Positions 26,370 to 33,757 of a stretch of 38,128 nucleotides of DNA are shown in pieces. The stretch lies in NCBI GenBank assembly GCA_040752635.1, contig JBFMGS010000019.1, forward strand, positions 1 through 38,128, in the 5' to 3' direction. The stretch is from JBFMGS01 sp040752635. Its GTDB lineage: Bacteria; Bacillota; SHA-98; UBA4971. The first letter of the stretch is position 1; the number at the start of each line of letters is the position of its first letter. Under the pieces are notes generated by a model. That model searched no databases. It saw only the letters and a program-made list of their open reading frames with translations, and was not told where the DNA came from. Made by a program: the position numbers and the translations under genes.

Positions 26370-26405
26370 AGCCGCAACTGCCGCTTTCAGGCCGCAGTTG
26401 CGGCT
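26370..26405. repeat. Perfect 12-bp inverted repeat, possible terminator
   Basis: The arms AGCCGCAACTGC (26370-26381) and GCAGTTGCGGCT (26394-26405) surround a 12-nt loop. On the minus strand the stem is followed by CATTTGCTACC, so there is no proper T-run; it may act as a weak terminator for the YjbH-like gene or as a processing hairpin about 100 bp before the PorV-like start. Confidence 0.55.
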
Positions 26406-26536
26406 CGCGCCGGAGCAATGCTATTCCCGAGTCCATACCAGCCTCGGGTCACCGTTTCATTGGCCTCTCCTTTGTCCCAAGGCCGAACGTCCGGAATCAC
26501 CCCGGGTGGCCCGAAAGTGGCGGGGTTGGGGTCGTA

Positions 26537-26560
26537 CCTGCCTGCCTGCCTGCCTGCCTG
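26537..26560. repeat. Tetranucleotide microsatellite (CCTG)6
   Basis: Six uninterrupted CCTG units, 24 bp. They lie 46 bp beyond the stop of the YjbH-like gene and about 270 bp upstream of the PorV-like start. Such tracts can slip during replication, but this one is not in a reading frame or a recognised promoter. Confidence 0.9.
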
Positions 26561-26606
26561 CTGGAATCGTGCCGCGCGCACTCCGAAGTCCGCAGGGAGC
26601 CTGCCG

Positions 26607-27236
26607 TTAGAACCTGGCCCGGAACGAAACGCCTGCCGAAAGCGTGTTCAGATCAAGCAGCGCGATGTTGAAGTTGAAGCCCCCCGAGAGGTCAAACCTG
26701 GCCCCCAGGTTGAAACTGCCGCCCACATACTCTCCTATGAGCGTCGTTGTGGGGAACCCGGCGCCCTTACGGCCAGATATGCTGACCGGGTTGAGGACCT
26801 GGTCCACTCCGGCAAAGAGCCCCTCGAACCTTCCAGCGCCGAACCCAACGTGTAACCGCGGGCCGCGCGTTGCAAGACGTTTGCTGGCGGCGATGTAGAG
26901 TGCCTGGTCTTCGAGGCCGACGGCAATAGCCGGCATATCGCGAGATTCGCCTATCAACCTGAGCTTCAGCAGGGGATAAGCAGATGCTCCGCCATCAAAG
27001 CCAGCGGATCCGACACCTATCTCGAGGTTTGGCGTAAGGCCGACCCCGACGGAGATGATGTTTATCAGCTTCAGGCGGCCGTACCCGATGGTGAAATAGC
27101 TCGCTCCTAGCGTGTCAGCGGAGGGCGCAAGGAGGAGCCCGGTCTCTCCTGTGTAGGTGGTGGCAGCATGGCTGACAGGGGCGGCGGTTGCAGCGAGAAC
27201 CAACAGGATAGTGACGGCGATGGCAGTTTTTCGCAT
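26607..27236 (-). CDS. Small outer-membrane beta-barrel, YjbH-like
   Basis: 209 residues from an ATG behind an AGAGAGGGAGGG purine run. A clear signal peptide (residues 1-24, ending SHA) leads to TYTGETGLLLAPSADTLGASYFTIGYGR, which resembles the opening of YjbH-domain barrels linked to exopolysaccharide. The protein then consists of amphipathic strands rich in Gly and aromatic residues and ends FRARF, with a C-terminal phenylalanine typical of OM barrels. It is far shorter than full YjbH, so it may be a single small barrel. It has a plausible own promoter at 27301-27329 and lies between the toxin island and the PorV-like gene. Confidence 0.7.
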   Translation of the reverse strand: MRKTAIAVTILLVLAATAAPVSHAATTYTGETGLLLAPSADTLGASYFTIGYGRLKLINIISVGVGLTPNLEIGVGSAGFDGGASAYPLLKLRLIGESRDMPAIAVGLEDQALYIAASKRLATRGPRLHVGFGAGRFEGLFAGVDQVLNPVSISGRKGAGFPTTTLIGEYVGGSFNLGARFDLSGGFNFNIALLDLNTLSAGVSFRARF

Positions 27237-27536
27237 GATTTACTAACCCTCCCTCTCTTATGATCGGGAGGATTATTCTCCCTGGCACTGCGGATTTCCT
27301 ACTTTAGCATTAACCCCGACCAATGCCAAATTCATCCATGCGGGCGATCCCCCTGGGCTAAGCAGCCGTATATAATCCAACTGTGATGTACGCCCGCCCT
27401 GGCGTTTGTCCATGTTTATCCCTCCCTGCTCAACTCCCACAACGCTACCGACGGCGTCATACACTACGTTTTGCGTCCTGGAAACCCGCCATTGACGCGG
27501 AAGTATCCGGGGTGTAACTTGGAGGTACCAGGTTCG
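27237..27536. other. 300-bp divergent intergenic region
   Basis: The region separates the minus-strand YjbH-like gene from the plus-strand toxin remnant. It carries the promoter-like sequence for the YjbH-like gene and, on the plus strand, a TATAAT at 27371-27376 without a -35 partner that might serve the toxin-antitoxin genes. A minus-strand open frame of 124 codons covers much of it but has no recognisable domain. Confidence 0.5.
27301..27329 (-). promoter_or_regulatory. Sigma-A-type promoter for the YjbH-like gene
   Basis: On the minus strand TTGGCA (27324-27329) and TAAAGT (27301-27306) are 17 bp apart, and the -10 is preceded by TGC, an extended -10. It lies about 65 bp upstream of the ATG at 27236. 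Confidence 0.5.
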
Positions 27537-27753
27537 GTGCGGATCACACGATTCGAGTGGGATCAGGGTAACATCACTCATGTCGAGAGACACCGCGTTA
27601 CCGTGGAGGAAGCGGAAGAGATTCTCAGAGAGGATCCAGTTTCTCACAGGACGCGATTAGGTCGATATTATCAAACGTCGGGGCGTTGCGCGCGTGATTA
27701 CCGCCAGGCCCATGACAAAAGCGGAGCGCAAATACTATGCGAGAAGGAGGTGA
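27537..27753 (+). pseudogene. brnT: BrnT-type toxin with internal deletion and frameshift
   Basis: From a GTG with GGAGG upstream, the frame reads VRITRFEWDQGNITHVERHRVTVEEAEEIL, the N-terminal half of a BrnT-family RNase toxin, up to GRYYQTSG. The family's C-terminal half, GVARVITARPMTKAERKYYARRR and TGA (27751-27753), follows immediately in another frame. About 20 residues normally between them (the central strands with a GRT..GRY-type segment) are missing, and the 217-bp span is not a multiple of three. So a deletion has both removed the core and shifted the frame, and an active toxin is not expected. In the surviving frame the toxin N-terminus now runs straight into the antitoxin gene, giving a possible 142-residue fusion. 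Confidence 0.75.
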
Positions 27754-27758
27754 CGACG

Positions 27759-27965
27759 ATGAAGGAGCTACCCCCGTTCAAGGATGAAGACGAAGAGGCT
27801 GAATTCTGGGCGACCCACGACACTCTCGATTACATCGATGAAACCGAACCTGTCCAGATAAAGTTGGACCCACGCTTGCTAGAACGAAGACGTTCGCGTT
27901 CGCAGTCCAAGAGACTGGGTACAGCAGGCCGGAGGCCGTCCTACAATAGACAGAAAGATTTCTAG
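27759..27965 (+). CDS. CopG/BrnA-type antitoxin
   Basis: 68 residues, intact. The ATG has an excellent ribosome binding site (AAGGAGG) that overlaps the end of the toxin remnant. The sequence PPFKDEDEEAEFWATHDTLDYIDETEPVQIKLDP matches the antitoxin family paired with BrnT toxins (often annotated as a CopG antitoxin of a type II system), which neutralises the toxin and represses the operon. The basic C-terminal tail (RRRSRSQSKRL) could bind DNA. Gene order, toxin first then antitoxin, is as in brnTA. It converges on lpxD, with 27 bp between the stops, and with its toxin forms the only plus-strand island in the window. Confidence 0.8.
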   Translation: MKELPPFKDEDEEAEFWATHDTLDYIDETEPVQIKLDPRLLERRRSRSQSKRLGTAGRRPSYNRQKDF

Positions 27966-27992
27966 AGGTGAGATGATGAAAGAACCACCGCC

Positions 27993-29024
27993 TTAATGTC
28001 CCTTTTCTAGCTCACGAATTCTCTCCTCAAGCTCATGAACATGTGCCACAAGATCGGGAAGTTTACGCATTGCCGCCTCGATAGCCAGCTGTTCCTTGTG
28101 TGGTCGCGCGGGGCAGCCCGACACAAAGGCGCCGGGCGGGACGTTAGCGCATACGAGCGTCCCGCTGGCCACAATGCTGCCCGGCCCGATCTTGACGTGA
28201 TCCTTCACCCCTGCCCCGCCGGCGAGGGTAGAGCGGCTACCGATCTCGCTTGATCCACCCACCCCTGCTTGTCCGACGATGATGCAGTTCTCGCCCACTT
28301 TCACGTTATGGCCGATTTGAACCTGGTTGTCTATCTTGGTGCCTCTGCCGATAACGGTAGCGCCCATAGTGGCCCTATCCACGCAGGAATTCGCGCCGAT
28401 CTCCACGTCGTCCTCGATGACGACCGTGCCTATCTGCGGGATCTTATGGTGGACCCCATCGGACTCCACATACCCGAAACCGTCGGCCCCTATGACCGCG
28501 CCTGCATGAATGATGACGTTCTTGCCGATGACAACTCGCTCTCTTACGACTACGTTAGGATAAACCACCGTCCCGTCGCCTACTATCGCCTCCCGGCCAA
28601 TGTAGACGCCGGGGTAAAGCACAACGTTTTCTCCGATGGCAGCATGAGCCTCCACCGTTACGTTCGGGCCTATCCGGGCGCCGCTGCCGATCGTCGCAGT
28701 CTCATCGATGGCGGCCCGCTCGTCGATTCCTTCGGGAACCCCCGCCTCAGGCTGAAACACTGCAAGGATTTTGGCAAAAGCAAGTCTTGGGTTGTCAACG
28801 ATGATGCCCGGCTTCCCGGCGAGATCGACTCCACGCGGCACAACCACGGCGCTTGCCCCGCCGCGGACGGCAGTGCCAGCTTTCCTCGTGTTCTCGGCAA
28901 ACGTTATGTCGCCTGCACCCGCCGTTTCGAAAGGGGAAACCCCGCTAATGCAAAGCTGGGGGTCGCCTACAAGGTCGCCCCCAACCATCCGGGCAAGCTC
29001 TCCCAGCGTTAGCCTCTGTCGCAT
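27993..29024 (-). CDS. lpxD: LpxD, UDP-3-O-acylglucosamine N-acyltransferase
   Basis: 343 residues. LpxD adds the second 3-hydroxyacyl chain to UDP-3-O-acylglucosamine, after LpxC. The N-terminal uridine-binding domain (FAENTRKAG, VDNPRLAFAKIL) is followed by hexapeptide repeats forming the left-handed beta-helix (about residues 103-290). The catalytic histidine is H239 in QVQIGHN, the same number as in E. coli, and HHKIPQIG is the other conserved block. A C-terminal coiled-coil helix (AIEAAMRKLPDLVAHVHELEERI) supports trimerisation. GAGGGTGA precedes the ATG. It is 57 bp after the Skp-like gene, in the bamA-skp-lpxD order common in diderms, and apart from the other lpx genes. Confidence 0.95.
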   Translation of the reverse strand: MRQRLTLGELARMVGGDLVGDPQLCISGVSPFETAGAGDITFAENTRKAGTAVRGGASAVVVPRGVDLAGKPGIIVDNPRLAFAKILAVFQPEAGVPEGIDERAAIDETATIGSGARIGPNVTVEAHAAIGENVVLYPGVYIGREAIVGDGTVVYPNVVVRERVVIGKNVIIHAGAVIGADGFGYVESDGVHHKIPQIGTVVIEDDVEIGANSCVDRATMGATVIGRGTKIDNQVQIGHNVKVGENCIIVGQAGVGGSSEIGSRSTLAGGAGVKDHVKIGPGSIVASGTLVCANVPPGAFVSGCPARPHKEQLAIEAAMRKLPDLVAHVHELEERIRELEKGH

Positions 29025-29080
29025 GTCAGCTCACCCTCTTGCTGCATAGATACCCGCGGCCCCCGGCACGTGGAGAGGGA

Positions 29081-31051
29081 TCACCGGTCGCGTACGACCT
29101 TCAATACCTGCTCTGTGAGATCAGAGCCGCCGGGTGTCGCCCTCGCCCTGGCCGCCTCGGATGAATCCAGCACGGTCACCTTGATCCCTTTGCTCCTTTC
29201 GACCTCGTGGGCGGCTTTTCGTATGTCGTCCTGGATCCGGGCGTAGATTTCATCCCGACGAGCCTTGAGCTTCTCCCACCTCGCAGTGAAGGCTGCCTCC
29301 TTGGCTGCAAACTCCCTGGCGATCTGTTCGCGCCTCGCGGAAAGCTCGATCTTCGCGCGCCGCACAGCCTCCTCCCGCCATTTCTCGGCGTCTGCCGGAA
29401 GCGACAAGTCCATTGCCAGGAGCCGGTCTCGAAGGCTCTTCTCCAGCCGGGCCTGCTCTTCCTTGAGCTTCAAAGATACATTTCGCTCCTGATCGGTACG
29501 AAACTCCTCGATCTCCGCCTCGGCCTCGGCCCTCCTTTTCTCGGCGTAAGCCGCAAAGGCGGCGTCAACTTCTCTTTGCCTGGCCTCGATCTTCACCTGC
29601 ATTTCCGCTGTAAGGTTCGCGAGCTTCTCTTGAAGGGACTTACGTTCTGCCTCTGGAAGCTTGAGGAGCTTTAGCTTCATCTGGATGTTGAACAACGAAA
29701 TGTAGTACTCCTTGAACGCCTTCTCCTTAAACGTGTCGAACTCCTGGTTCAAACGCCCCCTCTCGGCATAAAGGTCGTCATCGAGCTTTGCCCGGACCTC
29801 GCTTGCCCGGGCTTCTATGCGCCGGGTCGCTTCCTCTTTGAGGCGGGCTTCTATGTCCTGAAGCTCCTTCTTGAGGGCGTCGGCGCAGATGGACGCACTG
29901 GCCTGCACGATTTCTCTTCCCTTTGTTGTCCCGTTTGCGAGAGCTTTCGCGCCGGCCTCATAACATGCCGCGATATCGTCCTCTGTGACATGCGATGCGT
30001 CCACCTGCCGCTGCCAGTCAGCCTTGCAGGCCTCCATCTCCTGTTCGAGGGCGGCGAGTTCTCCCCATAACGGGTGTCTCCTCATGGCCACGTCCAGCAG
30101 CACAAACCCCGCCCGGGGTTTCCCGGCTTCACCGGTATCCCTCAAGCTTTGCTGTCTCGGGTTCACGGCGGGCATGCTTTGTGGCCCGCGGCTCTCCGCA
30201 AGTTCTCTCGGTGCTTGCGCGGCACTCGCAACGGTCAACCCGGGTGACGCCATCCCCGCCAGCGTGGTCGAGGTTTCTCCGGGTGGCGTCGTCGAGGTTC
30301 CTTCGGGTGGCTCCGGCAAGAGTCGCGCCAGTTCCGTGTGCGCGGGCGGCACAGACGGCGGGATCTCCACCTGCGCCCCCGACGTCCCTGCCCGGGCCCC
30401 TACAGCATCGATCTTCTTGAAAGCTCTCGCCTTCACCTTGTCGTCGGCTTCGACATCGCTTTCGTAGGAGACTGCTGCCCCACTGGGGCTTGCAGCATCA
30501 CTGGAGTTTGCTGCATCACTCCCGCTGTAATCTGCGGGAGCCTGGCCCGTGCCTGCAAGCCGCAAGAGTTCCTTCTGCGGGACACCCGTCTCTCGAGGAG
30601 CGGGAACCTCCTGAGCTCCTGCTACTTGCCTGGGAGCCCCGGTTGCTTGCTGGGGCTCGGCCACCTCCTGAGGCCTGATGCCATGTTCAACCGTGTGCGG
30701 TTCACTGACGGACGCCCCCGGCGGGTCGCCTAGGCTCGGTAGTGGCGATGCATCTGTGTGCAAGCCCTCCGGAGGAGGGCTCCCAGCCGTCTTTCCTAAG
30801 TCGCGAGGGGCCGCGCGAAGATCAAGCGAGTCGAGCGGGCCGGGTTCAAGGGGAGGCAGAGACGGAACTCCCTTAGCCACAACCAGAGGGGTGACAGGCT
30901 TCAGGTCCTGCGATAAAGCAAGCGGACGCCCCCTGCTGCTCACTGCGCTGTACCCTCTGAAACGCGGGTCAACCAGCACCGAAGGGAGTTTGACGGTCAC
31001 CACAGCGAGCACTCCCAAGAGAGCAACTGTACCAAGGGTTATCCGCTTCAT
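29081..31051 (-). CDS. Giant Skp/OmpH-like membrane-anchored coiled-coil protein
   Basis: 656 residues from the ATG at 31051 (MKRITLGTVALLGVLAVV), whose first helix is a signal anchor; an ATG at 31126 would add 25 residues. Residues to about 305 are a low-complexity Pro/Ala/Ser/Gly/Thr-rich linker. A conserved-looking block FVLLDVAMRRHPLWGELAALEQEME (about 310-335) begins a 300-residue coiled coil with charged heptads. The end, GIKVTVLDSSEAARARATPGGSDLTEQVLKVVRDR, parallels the C-terminus of the neighbouring Skp (SVVLSQRV ... KDLTDLVIKKL). It therefore looks like an enlarged Skp tethered to the inner membrane, a periplasmic holdase or envelope spacer. It starts 84 bp after skp. Confidence 0.65.
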   Translation of the reverse strand: MKRITLGTVALLGVLAVVTVKLPSVLVDPRFRGYSAVSSRGRPLALSQDLKPVTPLVVAKGVPSLPPLEPGPLDSLDLRAAPRDLGKTAGSPPPEGLHTDASPLPSLGDPPGASVSEPHTVEHGIRPQEVAEPQQATGAPRQVAGAQEVPAPRETGVPQKELLRLAGTGQAPADYSGSDAANSSDAASPSGAAVSYESDVEADDKVKARAFKKIDAVGARAGTSGAQVEIPPSVPPAHTELARLLPEPPEGTSTTPPGETSTTLAGMASPGLTVASAAQAPRELAESRGPQSMPAVNPRQQSLRDTGEAGKPRAGFVLLDVAMRRHPLWGELAALEQEMEACKADWQRQVDASHVTEDDIAACYEAGAKALANGTTKGREIVQASASICADALKKELQDIEARLKEEATRRIEARASEVRAKLDDDLYAERGRLNQEFDTFKEKAFKEYYISLFNIQMKLKLLKLPEAERKSLQEKLANLTAEMQVKIEARQREVDAAFAAYAEKRRAEAEAEIEEFRTDQERNVSLKLKEEQARLEKSLRDRLLAMDLSLPADAEKWREEAVRRAKIELSARREQIAREFAAKEAAFTARWEKLKARRDEIYARIQDDIRKAAHEVERSKGIKVTVLDSSEAARARATPGGSDLTEQVLKVVRDR

Positions 31052-31135
31052 GAAACCACCGCCGCCGGCAGGCAGCAGAACGCGTCTGCCGCCTGCCTGG
31101 CCATATTTCTTGGTGAACGCGGGCATTTGCGGGGC

Positions 31136-31681
31136 TTACTTCGTACCGAGCTTCTTTATGACAAGATCGGTGAGGTCTTTGCCACCCGTTACGACGATCG
31201 GAAGGGAGATGGGGGCAGGTTGAGAGCCAACTATCTTGTCGTCCTTGCCGCGCACCGGCACGAGGGCCTCGAACTCCACCCGCTGGCTGAGTACAACCGA
31301 GACTCCCTCGCTTTTCGCCACGTCCTCTATGGCTTTCTGGATCTTGTCCTGGAAAGGCTTGTTGAGCTCGGCCTGCTTCGAAGCAAGCTTGGTTTCGAGC
31401 TCCTGGGCTTTCGCCCTCTTGGTTTGCTCGTCCATGCCCTCAGCCTGTGACTCGTAGTCTTTCAGAAGCTTCTGGGCGAACTCTTCGTAGGCCTTCCGCG
31501 CCTTGGAATAGTCAGACCCGCCCTCTACTGCTGCAATTATCTTAGGGGAGTAAACGAATCCAACGGCAATTGACTCGCCCGCAGCACGCGAAACCGAGGA
31601 ACCGTTCAGGCTCACGATAACAGCGGCTGCCGCGGCGACAATCACCAGGAGACCTAGAACCTTTGTGGAGTCCTTCAACAT
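31136..31681 (-). CDS. skp: Skp/OmpH periplasmic chaperone
   Basis: 181 residues from the ATG at 31681, which has AAAGGA nine nucleotides upstream; an in-frame upstream ATG at 31711 lacks a site. An N-terminal hydrophobic segment (about residues 7-24) is followed by VGFVYSPKIIAAVEGGSDYSKARKAYEEF, the first strand and helix of Skp, then a long basic-acidic helix pair forming the tentacles, and the returning strands SVVLSQRVEFEALV and SLPIVVTGGKDLTDLVIKKL. Skp holds unfolded OM proteins in the periplasm on their way to BamA. An insert between the last two strands (PVRGKDDKIVGSQPAPI) is longer than usual. The gene follows bamA and has a promoter-like sequence of its own. Confidence 0.88.
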   Translation of the reverse strand: MLKDSTKVLGLLVIVAAAAAVIVSLNGSSVSRAAGESIAVGFVYSPKIIAAVEGGSDYSKARKAYEEFAQKLLKDYESQAEGMDEQTKRAKAQELETKLASKQAELNKPFQDKIQKAIEDVAKSEGVSVVLSQRVEFEALVPVRGKDDKIVGSQPAPISLPIVVTGGKDLTDLVIKKLGTK

Positions 31682-31758
31682 ATCTACCCATCCTTTCACC
31701 GGTGCTGGCATCTTAGCCGTCGCGTCAGGAAGAGTGGACTTCCCCTTGCGACACGCCC

Positions 31759-31787
31759 ATTATAGCAACGCCACCACCCCACCGCAA
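31759..31787 (-). promoter_or_regulatory. Extended -10 promoter upstream of skp
   Basis: On the minus strand TATAAT (31759-31764) is preceded by TGC, and TTGCGG (31782-31787) lies 17 bp further upstream. It sits about 80 bp before the skp ATG, in the spacer after bamA, so skp, the Skp-like gene and lpxD could be expressed without bamA. Confidence 0.6.
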
Positions 31788-31806
31788 GGATCTATAGACT
31801 TCCAAC

Positions 31807-33591
31807 TCAGAACATCTGGCCAAAGCTAAAGTATGCCTGGCCGCCTTTCCTGCCGATTCCATAGTCTATCCGGAGCATGCCGATGGGGGTGTCGATTCGC
31901 ACGCCGACGCCTGCACCGGTTGAGAAATCGGAAAGACTCATGGACTCGTCCTTCAACCAGGTGGCTCCGCTGTCAGCAAACACGACACCCTGAAGACCCT
32001 TAATGATCTGGAACCTGTACTCGGCGTTCACGAAAAGCATCTTGTCGCCGTAGAACTCACCGTAGTCATACCCACGGAGTGTTTCCGCACCGCCGATCCG
32101 GTATTGCTCGTGCGGCGGCAGGGTTCCAGTGGAAAGCCCACCCGCGAGGTGAAGAGCTATCACCTGGTTGCGCCAGACCTCGCGATACACGCTCCCGTCA
32201 ACCTGGTACTTCCCGAAGGTATAGTCGCCGCCCAGGATGCCTCCGGCGGTCTCAACCGAGAACCTCTTTAAGCTCCCCTTCCTGGGGTTCATGTAGTGGT
32301 CGCGCGTGTCGTTCACAAGCGACAGGGTGACGCTCCTCGTTTCGCCGCTCGGGTCTTTGCCAGGCAGCCAGGACCACTGGGGAGCGGTGCTCCCTTCCTG
32401 CGGAAGAGGGTTCAGGTCTGTCGCGTCGATTCTGAGAGCAAGCGACACGCGGGTATCCAGGCTGAGCGGCCTGCCCACCGAAACGCTGCCGCCCTTACGC
32501 TGTTCGCTATACCTGATCTTGTCCGGAGGCCCCCCTGCCCCTGGATCCGTCCACTGGTACTTCTCAGCATCCCAGTCCCTCTCGACGCGAGATGTGCGGT
32601 TGTAGAGGCTGATTCCAAACGAGGTGCGCTTCGCGTCAAGCCACGGATCGTAAAACCCGAGTTCGTATGAGTTGCGACCGCCACCGAACTGCCAGTTTAC
32701 GTTCACCCTTTGGTGCCTCCCGAGGAAGTTCTCTTCAGCAACTTCGATGTACCCGATAAACCCCTCGGCGGAACTCCAACCGGCCCCCAGGGCGGCGCTG
32801 CCGGTGCGGGCCTCCTTGAGGACGTAGGTCACTATGTATGCCTCTTTCGATTCATCCAGGTCCAGCTTTATGTCAACGCTTTCGAATATCCCCAGATTCC
32901 CGAGCCTCCGCTGGTCCTCTCGAAGCTTGTTGATGTTAAGGAGTTCTCCGGGCGCCACTGTAATCTGCCTGCGCACGACGTAGTCTTTGGTCTTCTTGTT
33001 CCCTTCGATCCTGACGTCGCTTACGCGCAGCTCCCCAAGGACGATCGTGATGTCGCCCTGTTCCGAGATGCTTACGTCTTTGATCTTGGCGGAGTAGCCC
33101 TCATTGTAGTAGTACTTGAGGATCCGTTCGAGATCTCCATTGAGCTTCTTCAGGTTCAGGATTTCGCCGGCCTTTGTGCTCATCAAGAGGCCGAGCTTGT
33201 CTGTGGCCACCACCTGGTTGCCCGAAAACTTGACGCTCCGCACCTTGGGGTTCTCCACGACCTCATAGATCAGCCTCACTCCGCCGAGATGAGGGTAGAA
33301 CCGGGCTGATACGTTGAAGAAGACCCCCATGTCATTGATGGCCTGCATGTCGGCCTTGACAGCCGCTTCGGTCAGCGTGTCCCCGACCTTTACTTTCACA
33401 ACTTCCATCACGGACTCAGCCGGAATGGATCTAAGGCCTTCGATCTCCACCGCGACGACCTTATCGCCCGTGGGGACCTGAGCGAATGCGCCGGCAGAAG
33501 CAAGGGTAACCCCAAGGACGACCACCAGCACGGACAAGACGACAAGGTACGCCTTACCTCTCCCGGTAAGCGGCGAGAAAAACAAGTTCAC
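31807..33591 (-). CDS. bamA: BamA, Omp85-family outer-membrane protein insertase
   Basis: 594 residues from the GTG at 33591, which has GAGGGAGGG upstream; the longer frame to 33669 reads through the leader. A signal peptide (about residues 13-37, ending AFA) is followed by three POTRA domains: about 45-115 (VVAVEIEGLRSIPAESV), 117-190 (VRSVKFSGNQVVATDKL) and 192-270 (VSDVRIEGNKKTKDYVV), and a 16-strand-type Omp85 barrel (about 275-594) ending in the aromatic motif YFSFGQMF. BamA folds barrel proteins into the OM. Proteobacterial BamA has five POTRA domains; fewer are common in other diderms. It lies between tamB and skp. Its leader contains a promoter and a spaced direct repeat. Confidence 0.93.
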   Translation of the reverse strand: MNLFFSPLTGRGKAYLVVLSVLVVVLGVTLASAGAFAQVPTGDKVVAVEIEGLRSIPAESVMEVVKVKVGDTLTEAAVKADMQAINDMGVFFNVSARFYPHLGGVRLIYEVVENPKVRSVKFSGNQVVATDKLGLLMSTKAGEILNLKKLNGDLERILKYYYNEGYSAKIKDVSISEQGDITIVLGELRVSDVRIEGNKKTKDYVVRRQITVAPGELLNINKLREDQRRLGNLGIFESVDIKLDLDESKEAYIVTYVLKEARTGSAALGAGWSSAEGFIGYIEVAEENFLGRHQRVNVNWQFGGGRNSYELGFYDPWLDAKRTSFGISLYNRTSRVERDWDAEKYQWTDPGAGGPPDKIRYSEQRKGGSVSVGRPLSLDTRVSLALRIDATDLNPLPQEGSTAPQWSWLPGKDPSGETRSVTLSLVNDTRDHYMNPRKGSLKRFSVETAGGILGGDYTFGKYQVDGSVYREVWRNQVIALHLAGGLSTGTLPPHEQYRIGGAETLRGYDYGEFYGDKMLFVNAEYRFQIIKGLQGVVFADSGATWLKDESMSLSDFSTGAGVGVRIDTPIGMLRIDYGIGRKGGQAYFSFGQMF

Positions 33592-33637
33592 ATCTGTCCC
33601 TCCCTCGTATTGGTCGCACGCAGCGTATCTCAGCGAT

Positions 33638-33674
33638 TGGCACACAACGCATGAACGCCTGGCACACAACGCAT
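33638..33674 (-). repeat. 15-bp direct repeat with 22-bp period in the bamA leader
   Basis: TGGCACACAACGCAT (plus strand) occurs at 33638-33652 and 33660-33674, exactly the same 15 bases, 22 bp apart, close to two helical turns. It lies 47-83 bp upstream of the bamA start and downstream of a candidate promoter, so it could bind a regulator as DNA or act in the leader RNA. Confidence 0.75.
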
Positions 33675-33720
33675 TCTACTTCGACCCATTCAGCGTAAAT
33701 CCTTCCCATCCACCCAAGCA

Positions 33721-33750
33721 ATTATTGTCCAGTGGAGTAAACTGTTTCAA
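33721..33750 (-). promoter_or_regulatory. Sigma-A-type promoter upstream of bamA
   Basis: On the minus strand TTGAAA (33745-33750) and AATAAT (33721-33726) are 18 bp apart, each five of six to consensus. It begins only 7 bp after the tamB stop codon and about 130 bp before the bamA start. Confidence 0.5.
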
Positions 33751-33757
33751 CCCGCCC

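Larger units (their letters stand above)
26268..26606. other. 339-bp intergenic region with hairpin and tetranucleotide repeat
   Basis: No gene is convincing here. The region separates the YjbH-like gene from the PorV-like gene, both on the minus strand. It holds a perfect 12-bp inverted repeat at 26370-26405 and a (CCTG)6 microsatellite at 26537-26560. I see no good sigma-A promoter for the PorV-like gene, although the two structures suggest a transcription boundary. Confidence 0.6.

Noticed and set aside
27273..27647. Minus-strand open frame of 124 codons over the toxin upstream region
   Set aside because: It overlaps the well-supported plus-strand brnT remnant, has no recognisable domain and no convincing ribosome binding site.
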